Shown here: positions 1 through 6,937 of the stretch, piece by piece | How positions within the stretch are numbered: the stretch's first letter is position 1 | Layout of the letters: each line of letters opens with the position of its first letter | Assembly (NCBI GenBank): GCA_002256485.1 | Contig: NNSG01000014.1 | Location: forward strand, 1-45,136 | Length of the DNA stretch: 45,136 nucleotides | Direction of reading: 5' to 3' | Source: Fidelibacterota bacterium 408169 | GTDB taxonomy: Bacteria > Fidelibacterota > Marinisomatia > Marinisomatales > TCS55 | The notes under the pieces: generated by a model | What the model saw: the letters and a program-made list of their open reading frames with translations, nothing else | Databases searched by the model: none | Told to the model about the DNA's origin: nothing | Program-made: the position numbers and the translations under genes

Positions 1-1323
1 TTGTTGCGGTTTTTCTACATCTAATTTTAAAGGGAATCTTCCCGTGGTACTTTCTTCTGTAAAGCCAATGGAAACGTCGATGCTCTTGCCCACGGTCTTG
101 GAAGTATTGAAGGAAAATTCCAGGTCTTTAAATTCCCCGGGTTTCAGGGATGAAAATGAATAATCCTGCCGGCTGTCAGGGGTAAAATAAACGCCCTTGG
201 GCAGGTTGATGCTGAATTTCACGTCCTCCGCCGATCCTTGTCCACGGTTCTGGACCCGGGCCTGGACTTCCGTAGTGGTCTGGGGACGAATCTCGTTCCC
301 TTCATTAGGTGTGCTGACACCGAAATCTACCAGTTCTAAATTGGGCGGAATGAAAGGAAATGTTTCGAAACTGATTTCCATCGGATCCGGCGGGAAGCCG
401 TAGCTCTCCGTGGCGGAAATGGTAAAACGATTTTCCATTCTGGTGACAGATTTTGATGCGGAAATGACAAATTCCGTCGTCTTTGTTTGTCCAACAGAAA
501 CTTCTCCGATAATCTTGGATGTTTCAGCAGTAATATCATTATTGGATGTTTTTGCGCTTAACTTAATAAAAACACCCATGGCTGAACCTTGCCCGCTGTT
601 TGAAATTGACACCTTAACTTTACCTTTTTCTTCCGCATCTAAAAAGCCGTTGCCGTTGGGTTCTACAAAGGCTACCCGCATAGAAAGGTCCGGCGGCACT
701 ACGGACTTTTTGCCGGCAATCACCGGAGCGGCGGCAAGGTCTTTTGTCGGGCCAAATTGAAAGCGTGATCCCGTTATGGGATGAATGGCCACCATGTTAA
801 AATAATCATACGTTTTCAGGTCCCGTTGCAGTTGCTTATACCCCTCCACTTTTACAGATGAAAAATTCTTTTTAAAATCTCTGGCTTCAGACCTTGGTAC
901 GTTAACGGTATAAGATTTCCCATTTATTTTAAATGGAAACGTATTATTCTCCGCATTATACCGGCCAAGGTCTTGTGGTGTAAATTCCGCCGGTGCCAAA
1001 GACTCGGCGATCTTGATCTGCAATAACCGTTCTTCTTCTGCGGCTCTTTCCGCTGCCAGCCTTTCTTTTTCTTTCTTGCGGGCTTCCACTTCCGCCAATA
1101 ACTCTGCGCGAAGCGTTTTGATAAGAGTCTTTTGTTTTTGCACCCTCTGGCCATATTCTGCCTTGGTTTCAAATTCATCTTTCGGTAAAAATAAATCTGG
1201 ATTTTGCTCCCTGGCAATTTCTTCAATCCCTTTTATCTTGATGGTGTTGCTCACATCATCCTGAGCATGAATAAAGCCTAAAAATAATATTAGACAAAAT
1301 ATTTGGTACATATGTTTCTTCAT
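1..1323 (-). CDS. Secreted coiled-coil/CARDB-like repeat protein, C-terminus beyond window
   Basis: An open frame of 441 codons runs from an ATG at 1323 to the left edge without a stop, so the protein is incomplete. It begins with a Sec-type signal peptide (MKKHMYQIFCLILFLGFIHA). An acidic helix and a charged coiled coil follow at about residues 50-105, rich in K, E and A (KKEKERLAAERAAEEERL). Two related Ig-like modules are visible at about 212-310 and 330-430, each with an N-x-G-Q-G-S-A element (SNSGQGSA, QNRGQGSA). They resemble CARDB-type adhesion or scaffold domains. I recognise no catalytic part in the visible portion; similar N-terminal layouts can precede a caspase-like domain, but that is a guess. 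It is co-oriented with the DGR genes and starts 177 nt after the template repeat, so read-through is possible. Confidence 0.8.
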   Translation of the reverse strand, partial: MKKHMYQIFCLILFLGFIHAQDDVSNTIKIKGIEEIAREQNPDLFLPKDEFETKAEYGQRVQKQKTLIKTLRAELLAEVEARKKEKERLAAERAAEEERLLQIKIAESLAPAEFTPQDLGRYNAENNTFPFKINGKSYTVNVPRSEARDFKKNFSSVKVEGYKQLQRDLKTYDYFNMVAIHPITGSRFQFGPTKDLAAAPVIAGKKSVVPPDLSMRVAFVEPNGNGFLDAEEKGKVKVSISNSGQGSAMGVFIKLSAKTSNNDITAETSKIIGEVSVGQTKTTEFVISASKSVTRMENRFTISATESYGFPPDPMEISFETFPFIPPNLELVDFGVSTPNEGNEIRPQTTTEVQARVQNRGQGSAEDVKFSINLPKGVYFTPDSRQDYSFSSLKPGEFKDLEFSFNTSKTVGKSIDVSIGFTEESTTGRFPLKLDVEKPQQ

Positions 1324-1500
1324 TACAAACCTCTTATCGACTTGATCTTTAATTTTATGCAACACGTTCATTCACATTACTTGCCTTACACAATATTGAG
1401 TATTTTTGGATTTCTTTTAAAATCACGAGAATAGGGCTGGACTCCTCCATCTGCATTATCATTTGAATCCCTTCAAACAAAACAAGCGAAAAAGAGACTT
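1324..1500 (-). other. Non-coding spacer after the DGR template repeat
   Basis: There is no convincing gene here. A minus-strand open frame spanning 1355-1696 is simply read-through of the template repeat and the end of the RT gene. In known DGRs the sequence flanking TR is part of the structured TR-RNA used for cDNA priming, so this stretch is a candidate 3' part of that RNA. That role is inference. Confidence 0.4.
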
Positions 1501-1627
1501 GCGAAAGAACCAAACGAAAGCCGTTGTTGTTGTTCCTGTTGTCAGGATTGTTCCTGTTGCGATTGGCAACCCGACAGTTGTTGTCGTTGTTGTTCCAGCT
1601 ACCACCGCGAAGAACGCGTCTGGTTTT
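1501..1627 (-). repeat. DGR template repeat (TR)
   Basis: This 127-bp stretch aligns without gaps to 3123-3249 at the 3' end of the FGE-domain gene. There are 22 differences, and all fall where the minus strand of this copy has A (39 adenines by my count). The VR copy carries G, C or T instead. No other base differs. Read in the VR frame it is full of AAC codons, giving runs such as NNNDNN and NNNN. AAC is the codon DGR templates favour because changing its two adenines reaches many amino acids. It starts 10 nt after the RT stop. Its non-mutated 3' end (1501-1523) corresponds to the initiation-of-mutagenic-homing region. Confidence 0.96.
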
Positions 1628-1637
1628 CTGCCTATCC

Positions 1638-2693
1638 TCATTGGCTAAACACCAAATTTCTAAAAATATCTTTTCGCAAACGATACGTGTCACCATAGTT
1701 CAAATGCGATACCCAACTTTGAATAGATTGACCAATCTCATCCATCCCCTTCAACCCATTTTTATAATCATCCTGTAAATTTTTCATGCGTCTTCTTGCC
1801 CGTCTCAAGTTATCACTTTTAACACGAATTTTATTAGGAAATATTCTAAACCCAAGAAAGTTCTCTCCGTATGTTACATGCGTTATTTGACTTTTTACAG
1901 GGTGGATACGAAGACGGTATTTTTCCAATTCCATTTCAATCTTTTGGCGAAGTTTCTTCAAAAATAGCTTATCATGGCTGAATATGGCAAAATCATCTAC
2001 ATAACGAACGTATTTTTTTATACCCAATTCATCTTTGATAAAATGGTCTAATTGATTCAAATAGATATTTGCAAAAAACTGGCTTGTTAAATTGCCAATG
2101 GGCAACCCTTTTTTTCTTTCAAAAGGTGTAAAAAGACTATCACCTGCAAAATATTCATTTGCGAGTATTTGCGGATTGCTATTGTCAATGATCAAGTTAA
2201 TCAACCATAACGTATCTTTGCATTTTATTTTTTGGCGAAGAAGATTCTTCAAAATTTCATGGTCAATGGATGGGAAATATTTTACTATATCACATTTTAA
2301 GACATATTGGCTTGAACGGAAATATTTTACAAACCTGTCCAATGCCTTATGTGTCCCTTTTCCTTTTCTATTTGCGTAAGAATCATAAATAAAACTCTTT
2401 TCAAAGATGGGTTCAATGACATTGCACAATGCGTGGTGAACGACCCTATCCCGATATGGGGCGGCGGAGATCATGCGTTTTTTCGGTTCGGTTATTTCAA
2501 ACGTTTTGTATTCCCCGGGCTGATAGGTCTTCTCCATAAGTTCGTCCCGAATATCAAATAATTCCCCTTCCAAGTCATAATTGAACCGTAAAACGTTCTC
2601 TTGAAATCTCTTGCCTTTTTGCGCCTTTTTAGACGCAGTTAACAGATTTTCGAAATCAATTATTTTATACCACAGATTACCGACTCTTTTCAT
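1638..2693 (-). CDS. Diversity-generating retroelement reverse transcriptase
   Basis: This 351-residue protein copies TR RNA into adenine-mutagenised cDNA that replaces VR. RT palm motifs are in order: a basic block [19 protein letters not shown] at ~71-89, the first catalytic Asp in [12 protein letters not shown] (D135), [21 protein letters not shown] at ~196-216, and the YVDD box at 231-234. The G-N-x-x-S-Q form of the fourth motif, in place of the QGxxxSP of retroviral and group II RTs, is typical of DGR RTs. There is no maturase or endonuclease domain, as expected. The ATG at 2693 overlaps the end of avd by 17 bp, implying translational coupling. The adjacent TR/VR pair makes the assignment essentially certain. 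All catalytic residues are intact, so it is probably active. Confidence 0.96.
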   Translation of the reverse strand: MKRVGNLWYKIIDFENLLTASKKAQKGKRFQENVLRFNYDLEGELFDIRDELMEKTYQPGEYKTFEITEPKKRMISAAPYRDRVVHHALCNVIEPIFEKSFIYDSYANRKGKGTHKALDRFVKYFRSSQYVLKCDIVKYFPSIDHEILKNLLRQKIKCKDTLWLINLIIDNSNPQILANEYFAGDSLFTPFERKKGLPIGNLTSQFFANIYLNQLDHFIKDELGIKKYVRYVDDFAIFSHDKLFLKKLRQKIEMELEKYRLRIHPVKSQITHVTYGENFLGFRIFPNKIRVKSDNLRRARRRMKNLQDDYKNGLKGMDEIGQSIQSWVSHLNYGDTYRLRKDIFRNLVFSQ

Positions 2694-3051
2694 TTCTTAC
2701 CTTGACTTGAATTGCCCATTTTCCCAGTAATCTCCCTATGTCATTCACTGATTTTGAGGCAAATTCGTATCGTTTTCTGTTCCATAAATTGTCCGACAAT
2801 ATCAGACGTTGATAAAACCGTGTTATTTCCAACCCCACATTTGCCTGTTCCAACAATTCTATCTTTTTTCGGCTTCTGTATTTTGCCTTAATCAAATCTT
2901 CCAGCACATCATACAGCCTGTTCAATAATCTGTCTCCTATGGTAAATTTTTTATCCCGAGGCAGCCGATTGATTATTGGACTAATCCATACCAAATAATC
3001 ATACAATTTCTGTATAATTAATAATTCATCTGTTTTTTCCAGTTTCTTCAT
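2677..3051 (-). CDS. avd: DGR accessory variability determinant (Avd-like four-helix protein)
   Basis: This ~124-residue, strongly helical and basic protein lies between the VR-bearing gene and the RT. Avd proteins form a pentameric four-helix barrel that binds the RT and template RNA and is needed for mutagenic homing. The size, the high K/R content, the helix pattern ([19 protein letters not shown], then [18 protein letters not shown]) and the position match Avd. I start it at the ATG at 3051. A TTG five codons upstream (3066) would also be in frame, and neither has a strong ribosome-binding site. The 3' end overlaps the RT gene. The call rests on context plus the Avd/23S-rRNA-IVP-like sequence pattern. 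Confidence 0.88.
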   Translation of the reverse strand: MKKLEKTDELLIIQKLYDYLVWISPIINRLPRDKKFTIGDRLLNRLYDVLEDLIKAKYRSRKKIELLEQANVGLEITRFYQRLILSDNLWNRKRYEFASKSVNDIGRLLGKWAIQVKVRNEKSR

Positions 3052-3076
3052 CTTTAATATTTTCAAAAAATTCTCA

Positions 3077-3096
3077 AATTCCGCTATAGCGAAATT
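3077..3096 (-). promoter_or_regulatory. Candidate DGR target-site hairpin downstream of VR
   Basis: The sequence aattccgc-tata-gcgaaatt forms an 8-bp stem (one position pairs as G-T) with a 4-nt loop. It begins 26 nt past the 3' end of VR and 18 nt past the target gene stop. In the Bordetella phage DGR and several others, a hairpin or cruciform with a 7-10 bp stem and tetranucleotide loop just downstream of VR promotes retrohoming. Position and dimensions match. The loop sequence is not the GRNA type I remember from the model system. Confidence 0.5.
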
Positions 3097-3114
3097 AGGG
3101 GATAAGGTGATACA

Positions 3115-4101
3115 TCAGTCCTGCGAAAGAACCAAACGAAAGCCGAGGTAGTAGTACCTGCCGTCAGGATTGCTCCTGTAGCGATAGGCAACCCGACAGT
3201 CGAAGGCGCTGTTGCCCCAGCTACCACCGCGAAGAACGCGACTGGCGCCTGAATTTGGACCTTGCGGGTCATTCTGCGGTGAACTGCTGTAATAGCCTTT
3301 AACATACCAATCCGAACACCATTCCCATACATTGCCGCTCATATCGTACAGTCCCAGCTCATTGGGCTGTTTTTGTGCCACAGGATGGGTCTTACTGCGG
3401 GAATTGCTATTATACCATCCCACAGCATCAAGGTCGTTGCTGCCGCTGTATTTGTACCCTTTACTTTTGTTTCCACCACGGGCGGCATATTCCCATTCTG
3501 CTTCTGTAGGCAAGCGTTTTCCTACTTTATTAGCATAAGCAACCGCATCATGCCAAGATACTTGTTCTACAGGGCAGTCATCACAACCGCTGAAATTAGA
3601 TGGGTTTTTGCCCATCACTTTTCTGTATTCCGCCTGTGTCACTTCCGTTTTATCCATATAAAAACTGCTCACCGTTACCGTGTGAATGGGTTTTTCATCA
3701 CTCTCGCTGTTGCTCCCCATCTGGAATGTGCCGCCGGCAACGTAAACCATGCCCTGGGGTGCTTTTACACCTACAAACACTTTAAAATTTGCATTTAATC
3801 CACTAAGGTCATTTTGTGTCATAAAATTGATTTCTTTTCTTTTTCCCGGTTTTACATTTTTGCCAATATCGCCCCTGGCATTAGTTACGGTTTCATAGTT
3901 TCGGCCCCCATCGGTGGAAACATCCAGCATTATTTCTTCTTTTCCCCTGATTCCACCGGCCATGTCATAGGTAATAATAATTTCCAGCCCTTCCTGCCGG
4001 GCCTGGACGTTGGTGATGGTTTGAGCAAATGTGAAATCATTTGCGAATAATAGCAAAGTGCTCATTAGAGACACCATTGGGATTTGTTTAATCTTTTTCA
4101 T
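3115..4101 (-). CDS. DGR target: secreted FGE-sulfatase / C-type-lectin-fold variable protein
   Basis: The protein has 328 residues. Residues 1-26 are a signal peptide ending in FAQ. Residues ~27-115 form a beta-rich Ig-like module. Residues ~117-327 are a formylglycine-generating-enzyme-sulfatase domain, with GMVYVAGGTFQMGS, MDKTEVTQAEY, RLPTEAEWEYAARGG, GLYDMSGNVWEWCSDW and GGSWGNSAFDCRVAYR. In DGR targets this C-type-lectin-like fold is a ligand-binding scaffold rather than an enzyme. The last part (residues 285-320) is the VR, where 16 codons differ from the template, including Asn to Gly, Ser, Phe, Asp, Tyr and Leu. The tyrosine and serine enrichment resembles a binding site. It is followed by avd and RT and preceded after 35 nt by a lipoprotein gene. 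Its ligand cannot be read from sequence. Confidence 0.95.
   Translation of the reverse strand: MKKIKQIPMVSLMSTLLLFANDFTFAQTITNVQARQEGLEIIITYDMAGGIRGKEEIMLDVSTDGGRNYETVTNARGDIGKNVKPGKRKEINFMTQNDLSGLNANFKVFVGVKAPQGMVYVAGGTFQMGSNSESDEKPIHTVTVSSFYMDKTEVTQAEYRKVMGKNPSNFSGCDDCPVEQVSWHDAVAYANKVGKRLPTEAEWEYAARGGNKSKGYKYSGSNDLDAVGWYNSNSRSKTHPVAQKQPNELGLYDMSGNVWEWCSDWYVKGYYSSSPQNDPQGPNSGASRVLRGGSWGNSAFDCRVAYRYRSNPDGRYYYLGFRLVLSQD
3123..3249 (-). repeat. DGR variable repeat (VR) in the target gene
   Basis: This is the mutagenised copy of TR 1501-1627, at the 3' end of the FGE-domain gene and ending 5 nt before its stop codon. The 23 bp at 3123-3145 are identical to TR and contain no template adenine, as expected for the homing-initiation segment. 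Sequence similarity stops abruptly on both sides: the next base towards the 5' end is already a G/A mismatch that is not at a template A. The 22 changes alter 16 codons without a stop. AAC and AAT codons cannot become stops by A substitution alone. Confidence 0.96.
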
Positions 4102-4136
4102 ATCAATAGCTACATTTTATTAATTTTAAAACACAC

Positions 4137-5207
4137 TTAATTTTTTGACACGTGATAGATCAAATTCTTTTCCACCCGCTGGTCCAGGGGTATATTGGTC
4201 AGCCAGCGCTGCAGCTTTACAAAGTCTTGGCTCTTTCCCGAGAAAGACTGGATGGATGTCCCTACCCGGGGCAGTTCACGGATGGCGGGGACTTCCTCTT
4301 TGGTGCACACAATGTATACTGATTCACTGGTCATATCTTCACCGGGCATGGTCCCTACCTTGAACTTTCGATATTTCCGGATGACCGGGTCCGGGATCTG
4401 CATGGTTGTGCCGCCTTTAATAAAATTGTCCTCAAAATACTCATTGGGCAGCATGAGCATGATGTTCTGGTCGGCCATGAGGTTGAACACGTAGAGGTAG
4501 CAGTCCTTGCTGGGGGTAACTGAAAACGCCAGCTCATCACCGGCCTTAAGCAAATTATTTTCCAGCGCTACGTCAACATAAAAGCCGGGGTCCCGCTGCC
4601 CGTTGACGGGCTCCACATAGGCCTTTAAACGAACCGTTTTTGTATATCCATTTTCCAGATTCTTTAAATTGTCAATGAGAATCTGTTCGGCTGTTATCAC
4701 CCCGGACACTGTGCTGCGAAAGAATCCGGACCAGGCCGTCTGCTCCCTGGAAGAGCCCTCTGACTCACTCATCATATCCGTTAGCAGCGATGTGACCTCA
4801 ACATTGGCCGGTACTTTTAAAGTGACAGCCTTGTTGCGAAGAATCTGTAGTAGCTCCTGGGTTGCCCTATCAGGCGAGACAGAGTTTGAAAAGTTTCGGG
4901 TATCCTCCACCTCTACCCAGCCCGGTTCACCGGTACGGTAGTCAATAATTTCTGTATTGGATGGTTCAGAAATAGTTTCAATGCCTGCGGCGCCGGCAGC
5001 ATCAGTTTTTACTCCGGTCAAATCTTGTGTGGTGCCGCCTCCATCATCCTCTAACCTTTCAAATGCTTCTTTTGATTTAGTTTGTATTAATTCATTTGAC
5101 GGTTCTACAGATTCAGAGGGTCCTTGAGAGCAGGCACTAAAATAGAATAGGGAACAGCACAAAATGATCACTGCTCTATCTCTATTATTGATTTTTAAGT
5201 ATTTCAT
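4137..5207 (-). CDS. DUF4384-like lipoprotein upstream of the DGR target
   Basis: The protein has 356 residues. Its N-terminus has a hydrophobic stretch and a lipobox (FSAC, Cys about 26), so it is probably membrane anchored. A low-complexity acidic linker spans ~30-90. A region at ~210-305 resembles DUF4384: GDELAFSVTPSKDCYLYVFN, then MLMLPNEYFEDNFIKGG and an ESVYIVCTKE strand. DUF4384 is a beta-rich module often carried by surface or signalling proteins. The gene ends 35 nt before the target gene in the same direction, so the two probably share a transcript. A role as membrane partner of the variable FGE protein is inference. The AT-rich 5208-5390 stretch upstream separates it from a divergent gene and should hold both promoters. 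Confidence 0.75.
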   Translation of the reverse strand: MKYLKINNRDRAVIILCCSLFYFSACSQGPSESVEPSNELIQTKSKEAFERLEDDGGGTTQDLTGVKTDAAGAAGIETISEPSNTEIIDYRTGEPGWVEVEDTRNFSNSVSPDRATQELLQILRNKAVTLKVPANVEVTSLLTDMMSESEGSSREQTAWSGFFRSTVSGVITAEQILIDNLKNLENGYTKTVRLKAYVEPVNGQRDPGFYVDVALENNLLKAGDELAFSVTPSKDCYLYVFNLMADQNIMLMLPNEYFEDNFIKGGTTMQIPDPVIRKYRKFKVGTMPGEDMTSESVYIVCTKEEVPAIRELPRVGTSIQSFSGKSQDFVKLQRWLTNIPLDQRVEKNLIYHVSKN

Positions 5208-5390
5208 TTATAAAAATTTAATGATTTTTTAAATATACTATATATATATCTACTGATGAAATAATCATTCAAATGAACTGATAATTTAACTACAATTATT
5301 TTACAAGTAAATTTTGACTATAGTTGCGAGTATTATTAAATTGTGGTTACCAAACCAATACTTTCAAATGAATACCAAGGAGGTTTTCAA

Positions 5391-5900
5391 ATGAATAATC
5401 AATTTGTAATAGTTGTTTTGCTTGTCGGAGCATTCGCTGCTTCAATTATGCTTCATGAGCAAGAAAAGAAAGTTGCTGCTGATGAGATGGCGACCCAAGA
5501 AGCAAATCGATTAGCCAAGATCGTAGCCCAAGAGAGGGCTGATGAGGAGGCAAAAAAACTCAAGAAAATAGAAAAGGCCAAATTCAAAGATGCCATTGAA
5601 CATGATAGTGATCCCAAAACAGATACCTATAAAGTGATCATGTCCGGTAGCGAATCCTTTGATCCCGATAAAGGCGATCAGCTGAAATTTTCCTGGGTTC
5701 AAAAAGCCGGTGAAGATGTAAAATTAAGCAGCAACACTGCTTCGAGTGTTTCGTTTTCGGCGCCTTCTGGCGAATATACATTTGCATTGACTGCAACAGA
5801 TGATTATGGCCTTTCAACTACAGCATCCAAAACTGTGAAGATCGGACCAGAGCCAAATAAAGCACCTGTGGTTATAATTGATGTAAGAAAAGGCAAATAA
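5391..5900 (+). CDS. Small membrane-anchored PKD/Ig-like protein
   Basis: The start is placed at the ATG at 5391 because AAGGAGG lies at 5377-5383 with ideal spacing. An in-frame upstream start at 5343 has no such site. The product is ~169 residues: an N-terminal hydrophobic segment (MNNQFVIVVLLVGAFAASIM), a charged coiled coil rich in A, E and K at ~20-65, and a PKD/REJ-like beta sandwich at ~75-160. The last is marked by SGSESFDPDKGDQLKFSW and YTFALTATDDYGLSTTASKTV. PKD-type domains usually mediate protein or carbohydrate contacts outside the cytoplasm. It is monocistronic, with a strong terminator 18 nt downstream. The specific function is unknown. Confidence 0.8.
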   Translation: MNNQFVIVVLLVGAFAASIMLHEQEKKVAADEMATQEANRLAKIVAQERADEEAKKLKKIEKAKFKDAIEHDSDPKTDTYKVIMSGSESFDPDKGDQLKFSWVQKAGEDVKLSSNTASSVSFSAPSGEYTFALTATDDYGLSTTASKTVKIGPEPNKAPVVIIDVRKGK

Positions 5901-5917
5901 GAGAGTAAACATGAACT

Positions 5918-5948
5918 AAAAAAAGGGCGGTCATCCGCCCTTTTTTCT
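5918..5948 (+). terminator. Rho-independent terminator
   Basis: A perfect 6-bp GC stem gggcgg-tcat-ccgccc is preceded by a run of A and followed by TTTTTTCTTT. It lies 18-25 nt after the PKD-protein stop. The A-run makes it potentially bidirectional. Confidence 0.9.
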
Positions 5949-5978
5949 TTAGGTAAAATAACCAAGGAGATGTAGATC

Positions 5979-6728
5979 ATGGTTAGAAGCAGTATTATAT
6001 TTTCTTTATTATTCGCATCTCTCATGGGACAGGATGCGGGTGGTGATTTCTCATTGGGTGAGATCTCATTTGTGATTAAGGATTTCCATTTAGGCGGTAC
6101 AATGGAGGATCGCTCCTCCCGTTCAGAAATTAATAATGGAATTGGTTCTCTAGATATTGGTTTACTTAAGTATGGTTTTTCTGATATAGATGTCTCTGGT
6201 GAGTTTAACGATTATAATGAACGGGCCAAATTAAAGTACAAGTTCTCTGGCCCTGAATTTGAAATGTCTAACTTTAAAATGGATATATCTTTTGATGCTT
6301 CACATATATGGGAACAGTTAATGGATTATAATTCGTCTGCTTATGCTTCTGAAGCAAAATCTGTTATAGGAAACATAGAAAACGGTGCCAAAATGTATTA
6401 CCAAACCTACGGTGAGTGGCCAAGCGACATAGAAGAGCTCGAACGCCGTGGACTATTAGAAATTCACCGTTCTACCAAAATGAAATGGGCTTTCACACTT
6501 TCACTAAGCGATGATGGTGGGCAGATTTATGCTGAAAGCACCGAAGAAATGAAAGGTGGTCCCGGAAAGATGGTGGTCTATGACCGCGCCAGAGGAAAAT
6601 ATATAGGATCAGAGGATGACTGGAAAAAGTTCGTTTTTACAGTCATAAATGAATATCCTAATTCAGCTTGTGGACATACAAAGGACAGATACAAAAAAAT
6701 ATATCAAGAATTAAAAAAACATGATTGA
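5979..6728 (+). CDS. Exported protein with a pseudopilin-like internal segment
   Basis: The protein has 249 residues; its ATG is preceded by AAGGAG (5964-5969). A short signal peptide ends near LMGQ (residue ~18). The first ~110 residues look beta-rich. At ~120-165, SVIGNIENGAKMYYQTYGEWPSDIEELERRGLLEI has the spacing of the pilin/GspG alpha-helix-to-turn region (A-x-Y-x-x-x-x-G-x-W-P-x-x-x-x-x-L), although the protein has no N-terminal prepilin signal. The C-terminal half is charged. It lies between two terminators, just before the T2SS/T4P-like cluster. A link with that machine is suggested only by this segment and by proximity. I do not recognise a named family. Confidence 0.7.
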   Translation: MVRSSIIFSLLFASLMGQDAGGDFSLGEISFVIKDFHLGGTMEDRSSRSEINNGIGSLDIGLLKYGFSDIDVSGEFNDYNERAKLKYKFSGPEFEMSNFKMDISFDASHIWEQLMDYNSSAYASEAKSVIGNIENGAKMYYQTYGEWPSDIEELERRGLLEIHRSTKMKWAFTLSLSDDGGQIYAESTEEMKGGPGKMVVYDRARGKYIGSEDDWKKFVFTVINEYPNSACGHTKDRYKKIYQELKKHD

Positions 6729-6780
6729 TATACTTATTAAACATTGAATTAAAGTAGGAATGGTTGATTTTTAATCAAGG

Positions 6781-6804
6781 AACCCCGCAACAGCGGGGTT
6801 TTTA
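6781..6804 (+). terminator. Rho-independent terminator
   Basis: A perfect ccccgc-aaca-gcgggg hairpin is followed by TTTTTATTT, 54 nt after the stop of the preceding gene. Confidence 0.9.
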
Positions 6805-6901
6805 TTTACATGATAATAAGTGAGTGGTAAATAATACTAATTATTAGGTATTCATTGTAAAATAAGACGTTGTTTTAACGTTTATATTAAATCTATTAGT
6901 A

Positions 6902-6935
6902 TTTACAGTTTAATATTGTAAATTTACATTACAAT
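6902..6935 (+). promoter_or_regulatory. TTTACA/TGTAAA palindromic operator before the winged-helix gene
   Basis: ATTGTAA (6915-6921) and TTACAAT (6929-6935) form a perfect 7+7 inverted repeat with a 7-nt spacer, ending 2 nt before the ATG. Further half-sites TTTACA (6902-6907), TGTAAA (6917-6922) and TTTACA (6923-6928) overlap it. No Shine-Dalgarno is visible before this ATG, so a bound regulator could block initiation. Since the gene encodes an N-terminal winged helix, autoregulation is plausible but inferred. Confidence 0.4.
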
Positions 6936-6937
6936 TT

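Noticed and set aside
1355-1696. A 113-codon minus-strand frame covering the template repeat
   Set aside because: It is the TR read in the VR frame joined to out-of-frame RT sequence. It has no ribosome site, and its Asn-rich middle is explained by the AAC content of a DGR template.
1459-1778. Plus-strand frames with Val/Thr-rich repeats over the TR
   Set aside because: These are shadows of GTT/AAC-rich TR sequence with no initiation signals.
1638-2693. Group II intron or retron RT
   Set aside because: There is no maturase or intron structure and no msr/msd, while a TR/VR pair and Avd are present.
1501-3249. Possibility that the 127-bp repeat pair is an ordinary gene-conversion or duplication repeat
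   Set aside because: Random divergence would hit all bases. All 22 differences are at template adenines, and an RT and Avd lie between the copies.
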